64,000 nucleotides of DNA from Dastarcus helophoroides. Lineage: Eukaryota; Arthropoda; Insecta; Coleoptera; Bothrideridae. Position 1 is the stretch's first letter; the number at the start of each line of letters is the position of its first letter. The notes under the pieces are model-generated. The model made no database searches, had not been told where the DNA came from, and saw only the letters and a program-made list of their open reading frames with translations. Position numbers and translations under genes: made by a program. Where the stretch lies: positions 2,790,001-2,854,000 of the forward strand of contig CM053327.1 of the NCBI GenBank assembly GCA_028583605.1. The letters are read 5' to 3'. Shown here one piece after another: positions 57,084-64,000 of the stretch.

Positions 57084-58140
57084 GAATTTATTGGTAAAAT
57101 TTGGTCCACTTTTTTAACAAACACCGTGCATAAGCTACCGTAAAAAAATTACTTAATATGCAGGCTAATAATCGGGGTCAAATATCTACTTATTTAAGTA
57201 TTCAAATCGATGGTTATTTTATTGAGTTTTGAAAGGTAAAGGATATTCAAATGGCAAAGCCACATAATTTGTAATACCCAAATGCAATTAGCGTAAATAA
57301 ATATTAATGTTCATATTACACAGATTTACCCATTAACATAGGAGACCTCACGAAGAATGATGCAATTAATTAACTTCCCTAATGGTGCAATTATTTATCC
57401 GATATTAGAGTCGACTCTAAATAAACTAATCTCTTTCGCCGGTCAAATGTAACAACATGCTACTTAACAAAATAAACTGCACGAGTGTAACTATTAACGT
57501 CCGGATTACATCTGGGCTAATTGCTGGATTCAATAAAAAAACGAACAGAGTAGCAATTATAAACGTTCCAGGGCTGCAAAATGTTGCACTTTTTTATATC
57601 TGAAGGCAATTAAAATTGTTGCCACATTTTGCAACAGAATTATGTGCGAAATAAACAGCTTATAAAACAAATTCCTGCGCTACGACTCTATCTCGACAAA
57701 TTCGGTCTTTATCTGGCATTTGCTATAAATTTTGCAATAAAGCTGATATTACCTGCATGATATGTACTAAAACAGCTTGCAGCACATTAAATCTAAAAAT
57801 ACAAAAACAATGTTGACACTTTGTATTACTAGAGCGTTGTATCATTATGTGGCTCGGCAACAAATTGGGATCCAATTATGCCCATTTTAATTGATGTTTT
57901 CATCGCCCATCCCTTCATCTAAATCTTTGGATACCTACCTAGTATCAAGCTTTTTCTGACAGAAATATTCTGTCTGCATAGCTTTAATATGAAATGCAGA
58001 AATACTGCAGTCCCAACCTTTTCTAGGTTCAGCTTCCTTGGATTAGGTAAAACATATTCATGCCACCTTTAAATAATTTGATTGGTACAATAAAAAAAAA
58101 TCTTTACATGAATTTTCCAGTTACAAACCTATTCAAATGA
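57084..58140. other. Non-array sequence, no feature recognised
   Basis: Ordinary composition, no supported frame. CAGTCCCAACCTTTTCTAGG at about 58008 could be a hAT-like end. Confidence 0.3.
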
Positions 58141-58660
58141 ACTTTAAATATATTTTTTTTATTCTCGAATTTAGGATTTTTTAAATTTTGATCTTGACAG
58201 TTTTCTGCGAAATTTTAAAATTTTTAACAATAACATTTCATTAACTGTTTAGTTGAGTTTCTTACATTTTATAAGTGGAAAAGCTAACCAAAAATGATTT
58301 TGAAATTCCTGCTTTTTTTCCAAAGGATGTATTTTAAGAATGCCAGATCTATTCTATTTTCTTCTTTAATTTTCATTTTTAAGTTTAGTTTCTTTTTTAA
58401 TTTCGAAATTAAAGTACCTATATTTTCGGATAAAAATGAAAATTTAAAATTTGAAACGTATATATTTTTAAAATCACTACTTAAGAAAAAATTAATCAGT
58501 GGAAAAATAAAAGTTCGCTAATTTTAAAAAACACATTTAAATTCTATTTTTGCTTTGTGTAATAAATTTGGATGTTACTAAAAATATTGACAATTTTTAG
58601 AAAAAGATACAAATTTTGAGTTTTAAATATGAGTTTGAAGTGGAAGATTCGAGAAAAAAA

Positions 58661-58913
58661 ATTGAAATACAAAACTTGTCCCCTAAAACCAAGAAAGACT
58701 AAAAAAAACGACAAAGGTTGCTCTAACCGGTTTCGATCGCCAAGCTATCTTCTTCAGAAAGATGCTGTATCTCTCAGTATCTCTGAAGATAATAGCTTGG
58801 CTGTCGAAACGCGTTAAAGCAACTTTTGTTGTGCTTTTTACTCGTTCTTGGTTTCAGGGGACAGGTTTTGTATTTTAATTTTTGAAAATAACCAAAGACC
58901 AGTCCGTTCCACC
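58661..58913 (+). mobile_element. Fold-back MITE copy 5, most complete hairpin
   Basis: Left arm ATTGAAATACAAAACTTGTC, CCCTAAAACCAAGAAAG, GTTTCGATCGCCAAGCTATC. Mirrored right arm GATAATAGCTTGGCTGTCGA, AACGCGTTAAAGCAAC, GTTCTTGGTTTCAGGGGACA, GGTTTTGTATTTTAATTTTT. Then the unpaired tail ACCAAAGACCAGTCCGTTCC. The two arms pair over about 100 bases each, around a loop near 58770. Confidence 0.85.
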
Positions 58914-59591
58914 AACAAAAAAAAATGAGACAATAATCAAAAATTTTAAAATTGAGTTTTTCAAAAAGTTTTCAGATCTTTTTTCTAGTTAAAATGTAAA
59001 GCAGAAACTACTATCTTTTAAATTTAGAACAAAATGTCCAGAATATAGTTGAATTCTTCAGACAAAAGTTGAAATTCCAAGAAACAGATTCAAAATTTTT
59101 AGAAAGGCGAAATTTTGAAAATTGTCTGGATTCGAAAATCATAAATATGTTCAACGTACAATTTTTCAGACAAAGCGAAACTTTTTTTAAAATTGTTCAA
59201 CTTTAACTTAAAAGAAAATGTATCTTTAGAAAGAACCGGATTTTCAAAAAAACAAAAAAATCCAAATTTAAAAAATGGTGGAAAATGTCAAAAATAAGTA
59301 TTGAAACATTAAAAAAATACAGCAATTTCGGAAAATCGAGGTTTTGAAATATCCAAAAATTTGAAATAAACAAATTTTAAAAAGATCTACAATTTAAAAA
59401 TTTGCGAAATTTGTTTCTATTAACAAAAAAAAACGATTAAATAATTAAAAAATTTGAATAAATTTAAAAAATAAACAAATCTGAAAGAGCCGAAATTTTA
59501 AAAAGAAGAATTAAAATCGTAAGTAAGTTCGAAGATTGTTGAAATTTTGACAAAAATATGAAATTAAAAAAAAATTAGAATTTTTTAAAAG

Positions 59592-60166
59592 GTGTAAAAA
59601 TTTTGAAAAACCCGAACTTCTTGGAAAAGTGAAAAATAATAAGAAAACTGCAAAAGAGACAAATGTTGTAGAAATTCCAAACTTTGAAAAAGTCGAAATT
59701 TTCAGAAAAAAAAGCGAAGTTTGGAAAATATCGAATTGGGAAAATTTTGAAAAACTCAAACTTTTTGAAAAAGTCGGAAATAATAAGAAAACTGCACAAG
59801 AGTCAAATGTTGTAGAAATGCCAAACTTTAAAAAAGTCGAAATTTTCAGAAAACAAAGCGAAGTTTGAAAAATATCGAATTTGAAAAATTTTGAAAAACT
59901 TGAACTTTATGGAAAATTCGATAATAATAAGAAAACTGCTTAAGAGTCGAATGTTGTAGTAATGCCAACGTTAGAAAAGTTGAAATTTTCAAATAAAAAA
60001 GCGAAGTTTGAAAAATATCGAATTTGAAAAATTTTGAAAAACTTGAACTTTATGGAAAATTCGATAATAATAAGAAAACTGCTTAAGAGTCGAATGTTGT
60101 AGTAATGCCAACGTTAGAAAAGTTGAAATTTTCAAATAAAAAAGGGAAGTTTGGAAAATATATGGG
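59592..60166. repeat. Tandem repeat, four copies of about 144 bp
   Basis: The marker AAGAAAACTG occurs at 59641, 59785, 59929 and 60072, spacing 144, 144 and 143. Each unit contains AGTC(A/G)AATGTTGTAG, CCAA(A/C), AAATTTTCA, GCGAAGTTTG and TATCGAATT words. Copies 3 and 4 are nearly identical over the 90 bases after the marker; copies 1 and 2 are more divergent. 144 is a multiple of three, so a 79-codon frame (59629-59868) repeats a 48-residue pattern, probably by chance. Confidence 0.85.
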
Positions 60167-61439
60167 ATCGTATTAACTTCCAATAAATCATAAATTCTCT
60201 AGAAAACAATTTTCAAAAAAATTTCAAAAATTTGAAATAGTGGCGAATTTTCAAGGAAACATCTTCGTTGTTTTTAAAGAATTTTCAAATATTTCCAAAT
60301 TTTTGAAAAAAATTTAATTTTGAAAAACGGACCAAACTAGCAAATATTAAATTTTTAAAAAACCAAAATATTAAATAAGTCAAAATTTTGTCAAAAATTT
60401 AAATTTTAAGAAATGGTGAAAAGTCGAAATATTTTAAGAAAGGCGAACTTTGGAAAAGATATCAAGATCCAAAAAATATCAAAATTTTTAAAAATATTTG
60501 GAAATTTTTTGTTTTATTTTTAAATTAAAAAAAATTGTGATTTAAAGAAGAAGGCAGTATTTTCTCAAAAAATCAAAATTTTTGAAAATATTCTGAATTT
60601 TGAAAAATGGACAAATATTTACAAAAAAAATTGACTTTTAAGAAATTAAAATTTTCTAATAACAGTCAAAATAGCTTTTACAAAAAATGGGTACAAGTTT
60701 TTAAAAGTTAAAATTTTCAAAGAATCTATTTTTCAAAAAGTCAATATTTTGAAAAAAATTAAGATCTTCGAAAACATTGAAAATTGACTTTTTGAAAAGG
60801 GAAAGAATAAAAGAGTAGATATGTATTTTACAAAAAAATGGAAATTTTCAGGAAAGCCGAAATTAAAAAAAAAAGATAATCGAAGTTTGCAAAATGCAAA
60901 TATTGAAAAATATTTGTAACTGTAAAAATAGAAATTATAAAGGATAGTCCTGGTAATTTTCAAGAAACGAGTCGAAGTTTGAAAAAAAAATTGGACCACT
61001 TGGGAAAGGTCTAAATTTTAAAAAAATGTTAACGTGTAAAAAGGCCTAGATTTAAGAAGTCAAAGTTCTGGAATAAAAGCAAAAAAAATCGACACTTTCA
61101 AAAAAGGTAAGCATTCTTAAAAGCTGGTAATTTTGAAAAAGTGAAAGTACTAAAAAAATTCGAAAATTTCAAAAAATGCCGAAACGCTTATAAATATTGA
61201 AATTTAAGTCAAAATTTCAAAAGTAGTAAAAATTTAAGAGGCCAAAGCTTTGAAATGAATCAAAATTTTGAAAAAATCTTGAGATTACCAAAGAAGTAAA
61301 AATTTTCAAAAGAAAATCAAAATTTTAGGAAAAAACCTAAATTTTTAATAGTTGAAATTTTTAAAAGACACTGTTCAAAAAAAGGGCAATTTTCTTCAAA
61401 CTCGAGTTTTCAAAAACTGATATTTCAGAAAAAGAGGAC

Positions 61440-62287
61440 ATTTTTTTATTTTTAATTGTGTCGTATAGTTGGGAGAAATATAATCTATTTTTAGTGGGAG
61501 CGCAGGTAGGGCACTATAGATTAATAAGGGGATTTGAGATTTCAAAGGAATTTGTCTTTAAGATTTTCCAACATATCGGGCCTGCCTTATGACCTCTCTT
61601 TTCCCCCCTAGGGAGGACGCGACTCACTGGTTGGGAATACCTGCTCTAGAGGATGAGAAAGCCGGCTTCAAAGACACCTGAACTCTACTTTGTTTCTAGC
61701 ACCCTTCCATTCTAACATTTCAGTATTTATACTTGTATTTACTTGAAGTTAGGTAATCCACAAATTTGATTGAAATGAGCAGAATAGAGCTTCCTGGAAT
61801 GTAATTACAATTAGGGATCGAATATTTGTTTCTCTTTATGTAAAAGCGCGAGATGTATGCATCCAATTGGCTAAAGAGCCCCGCGTTGCTTTTGATCCTT
61901 TGAAGTTCGGTTTCGACAAACGCCAGGGATTCGTACATTGGTTAAGTGCATTCATTCACCATGCGAATCGGCCGGCGTAAAAGCCTGAAACAAATACGAG
62001 TGAAGATGAAACACACCGGCAAATAGCAGAAATTAATATACGCCGAAAAATGCCGAGACCCACATTTCCATGCCTACGTGTGCAAACTTCCAACTTTCTT
62101 TGAAAAGGTACTCATTCGCAAAGGTGAAATTCTCGCGTTATAAATCAAGAACTTTAAGTTAATTCCAAGTTTAAGTTAAAGCAGAGAAAAATTTAAGTGC
62201 CTGTACTTCTTACTGAATCTCTCGGGGAGAAAATATTTCAACGTAATTACTTTCCATATTGCATGCTTTTCAGATATTATTCTAGAC
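61440..62287. other. Sequence between arrays: hAT-like end and a GC-richer unique block
   Basis: Read on the minus strand from 61643 is CAGGTATTCCCAACCAGTGA then GTCGCGTCC, a hAT-like terminus. 61650-62280 has ordinary composition (AGAGCCCCGCGTTGC, GCGAATCGGCCGGCG) and no recognised gene. Confidence 0.4.
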
Positions 62288-64000
62288 CAGTGGTGCCCAA
62301 CCTGTAGCTCGCGAACCACGTGTGATTCACGGTTACTATTTATGTGATTCACGGTAATTATAAAAAAAGAGACATCCCATTATATTGAGCATGTCTTAAA
62401 TTTAAAATGAAAATTTCTATTTTAAAATAAAATGTTAGAAGTTTAATTTTAGAGTGAAAAGTTTGCGAAAAAAGTCAAAAATGTTAAGAATTATTCGAAT
62501 TATATTTATTTTAAAAAAATCCAATTTTCACATTTTAAGTTTAAACTAGAAATTTCGCAAATAATGTTTGACGAGAAAAACTATAATTGGAATTTTAAAA
62601 CTGTTATTGAAACCTAACAATGTTAAGATAAACCTCAAAATTTAGCTATAAAACTCACTTGAAACAAAACTCTTTTTGAAAATTCAAAATCTAGTTTCAA
62701 CAAAACAAAAGGGGGAAGAAAATTCCATCTTTCGAAAAAAAAAACCAGAAACTCATTTTTAAGTTTTACACCAATTTCGAAAGGTTAAAATTTGTAAATT
62801 TCATAAATAAATTGTAAAGTTTAAGGGCAAAGTCAGGATTTTGAGAATCAAAATCAAAATCTTCGAAAATTTCGAAGGTTACATTGAAATTTGTCAAAAA
62901 AATTAATTTAAATTCAAAATTTTCAGAAAAACTCTTACATATCGAAAAGATTAAGAAAGTTTTATTCTCGAATTCGATTTATTAGCTGAAATTTTGAGGT
63001 TAAACCTGAAATTTTTGAAAAACTTTTTTTTTAACAAACCAGTTTCTTAACTTTGATTACTTTTTTTTGAGATTTTGACTTCAGTATTAAAAGCCTAAAC
63101 ACCGCATTTTGAGAAAAAAAAGTTGAATGCATGGAAAAATCTCGAAATTGATAAAAATGAATTTGAAACTAACGAAAACACTACTAGCTGAATTTGAAGG
63201 TTCAAGAAAAAAGTTTACCTTTTGAAAAACATTTGAAATTAAAATTTTTTTAATAAATTTTAGAATCTGTAAATATCACGGAATTTTGATAAATTTTCGA
63301 AATTCGACTTTTTGTTCAGAAATTCAAAATTTCGAGATAATGTTCGAAGTTTTAAATTTTTTAATTAAGAAAATTTTCACTTCATCACAAATTTTCTAAG
63401 AATTTCGAATTTAAACTCGAATTTTTCTTGAAGATTTGAGGTTTTTTTATAAATATATGAAGTTTAACCACCCTATATAATTTAGATTTTTCTGTCAAAA
63501 TGTTCTATTTAACATATAATTTTTTTATTTCTTTTCTGCAATTTCAACTTTAGGATCAAAATCTCGGATTCATTTAGACTTCTTTGGAAATTTTGAGTTC
63601 TAAGGTTGTTAAAAGAGAATTTTTCATGGTGATCAGAACATTTTAACTTTTAATCGAAAATTTCTACTTTAATTTTGAGACTTGTACTTTAATAACGGAA
63701 TTTGGAATTTAAACTCAACATTTTAAATCTATCTAATAAAATTCTAAACACTGATAGACATCTTACAGGCTAAACCGATGGGTTTAGAACTATAAAACTT
63801 TGAGCATAAATTTCTTATATAACGTAGATGAGCACTAACAACAAATTTTTAAACATTTTTCCCCCATGACCGATAAACAAGGGGTGAAAATTTGTAATGA
63901 ATTTCGTCATTTTTCAATTCAGAAATACGAAATTCATGTTTGGTTTTAGTCTATAAAGAAGAGTCACGAGTCACTTTTATCGGCGTTTTTGGCTTTTAAC
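62288..64000 (+). mobile_element. hAT-like element, left part (runs off the window)
   Basis: Begins CAGTGGTGCCCAACCTGTAG then CTCGCGAACCACGTG, with TGTGATTCACGGT repeated at 62321 and 62344. The following A/T interior aligns loosely with the interiors of elements A and B (for example GAATTATTCGAATTATATTT, then AAGTTTAAAC). No transposase seen before the window ends; non-autonomous as far as visible. Confidence 0.55.

Larger units (their letters stand above)
58140..61440. repeat. Degenerate A/T array, A-rich polarity
   Basis: Dense AAATTTTGAAAAA / GTCGAAATTTT words. It contains a full fold-back MITE and an ordered 144-bp tandem repeat (listed separately). The hAT-like terminus near 61643 may belong to the same unit. 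Confidence 0.6.

Noticed and set aside
59629..59868. Frame encoding two 48-residue repeats as a possible repeat protein
   Set aside because: The repeat is at DNA level in array sequence; later units carry stops and a one-base length change.
1..64000. CRISPR arrays, operons, ribosome binding sites, phage or plasmid functions
   Set aside because: Spliced exon, eukaryotic transposons and no regular spacer-repeat pattern; nothing prokaryotic seen.

Overview
The window is eukaryotic nuclear DNA, very AT-rich, and almost entirely non-coding. It is most likely from an insect. The evidence is one well-formed exon of an insect lachesin/DIP-type immunoglobulin cell-adhesion gene with proper splice sites, plus a crowd of decayed transposable elements of types common in insects (mariner and other IS630-Tc1-mariner elements, piggyBac-like, hAT-like ends, Ty1/copia, Jockey/CR1-type LINE, Penelope-like). 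The long, loosely periodic A/T arrays made of short words such as AAAATTTTGAAAAAGTCG recall some large hymenopteran genomes, but that is only an impression; I cannot name a species.

Layout. 1-480 is the end of an intron and 481-639 the only convincing host exon (Ig domain, plus strand). Everything to the right is best read as intron and/or intergenic repeat. 0.8-3.95 kb: a possible inverted-repeat-bounded element carrying a dead gene that resembles the DUF7869 family, with a Penelope-like GIY-YIG remnant inside. 4.0-4.87 kb and 9.49-9.92 kb: two halves of a mariner transposase, the first broken by a fold-back MITE. 5-9.2, 11-17.3 and 22.6-28.4 kb: A/T arrays. 18.06-18.53 kb: LINE endonuclease fragment. 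20.03-21.13 kb: piggyBac-like remnant. 26.87-27.85 kb: long-TIR MITE. 28.59-28.94 kb: solo LTR with target duplication. 30.02-31.90 kb: IS630-type transposon with long TIRs, and a second, truncated copy at 50.84-52.09 kb. 33.0-38.0 and 45.0-46.9 kb: two related TIR elements, the first holding a LINE. 39.7-44.7 kb: a large inverted-repeat structure containing another nested element and a solo LTR. 53.2-57.1 kb: an internally deleted copia-type retrotransposon on the minus strand with both LTRs and a nested TIR element. 58.1-61.4 kb: A/T array with a fold-back hairpin and a 144-bp tandem repeat. 62.3-64 kb: start of a hAT-like element.

No gene set here works as a pathway. Apart from the Ig exon, every coding stretch I recognise is broken by stops, frameshifts, deletions or nested insertions, so nothing mobile looks active. 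The value of the window is as a stratified record of nested insertions, with several repeat families that can be delimited from the sequence. I found no RNA genes, CRISPR arrays or prokaryotic features. Boundaries and family names were judged by eye, and no database search was possible.
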